From: Centroberyx gerrardi
Lineage: Eukaryota; Chordata; Actinopteri; Beryciformes; Berycidae
Length of the DNA stretch: 64,000 bases
Assembly (NCBI RefSeq): GCF_048128805.1
Contig: NC_136008.1
Coordinates: forward strand, 15,520,572 to 15,584,571
Direction: 5' to 3'
The notes under the pieces are model-generated. The model had not been told where the DNA came from. It did no database searches and was given only the letters and a program-made list of their open reading frames with translations. Positions 63,866-64,000 of this stretch are shown here, piece after piece. Position 1 is the stretch's first letter. Each line of letters starts with the position of its first letter. The position numbers and the translations under genes were made by a program.

Positions 63866-63895
63866 ATGGAGGACTGTCCCAGTTTTCGCTGTAAG
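63866..63895 (+). CDS. Possible first coding exon of an unidentified gene (partial)
   Basis: ATG at 63866 opens MEDCPSFRCK and meets a strong donor (TGTAAG then GTAAGA) at 63896. The next exon would lie beyond the window. An overlapping ATG at 63852 in another frame stops at once (a 15-codon ORF). Ten residues are too few to name the gene; this could also be an untranslated first exon. Confidence 0.3.
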
Positions 63896-64000
63896 GTAAG
63901 ATCGTCTGGTTTACCATGTTAGCCGGGTGTTGTAGTTTTAGCTAGCAACGTTAAAGCCAATGGACAGATAATTCCGTGATTGCCTTCTAAATGTATTTTG

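Overview
This is nuclear DNA from a teleost fish, probably a percomorph. The genes are intron-rich with GT/AG junctions. Intergenic gaps are short, CA/GT/GA and tetranucleotide microsatellites are dense, and several dispersed repeats are of fish type: a tRNA-derived SINE, Tc1/mariner-like and other inverted-repeat MITEs, and a long palindromic-ended element. All recognised genes lie on the + strand.

Layout: (1) 1-2817, the last three coding exons and 3' UTR of ptdss1 (phosphatidylserine synthase 1). (2) 3602-4849, nhlrc1 (malin), a single-exon RING-NHL ubiquitin ligase. (3) About 5640-46500, the whole of kif13a, a kinesin-3 motor. I resolve 40 coding exons whose lengths add to 5,991 nt (1,996 residues plus stop), with every junction in phase. 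(4) 48404-54530, rbm24, a four-exon RRM splicing and mRNA-stability factor of muscle. (5) About 56080-60480, grina (TMBIM3/Lifeguard 1), a multi-pass Bax-inhibitor-family protein. (6) 60762-62766, spatc1 (speriolin), a testis/centrosome protein. (7) 63866 onward, a possible first exon of an unidentified gene with a promoter-like region just upstream.

The order joins two human neighbourhoods. nhlrc1, kif13a and rbm24 correspond to human 6p22.3, while ptdss1 and the adjacent pair grina-spatc1 correspond to human 8q. The genes are not an operon and do not share one pathway. They look like a retained ancestral linkage block.

Most notable: this kif13a ends in a complete CAP-Gly microtubule/EB-binding domain. 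Mammalian KIF13A lacks that domain, although KIF13B and insect Khc-73 have it. The usual GKNDG signature is altered to GKHNG. Other signals worth a look are an almost perfect 61-bp foldback in a kif13a intron, a UG-repeat in place of the polypyrimidine tract at one kif13a acceptor, interferon-response-like motifs at the grina promoter, a repeat nested inside another repeat, and a repeat family shared by three introns.
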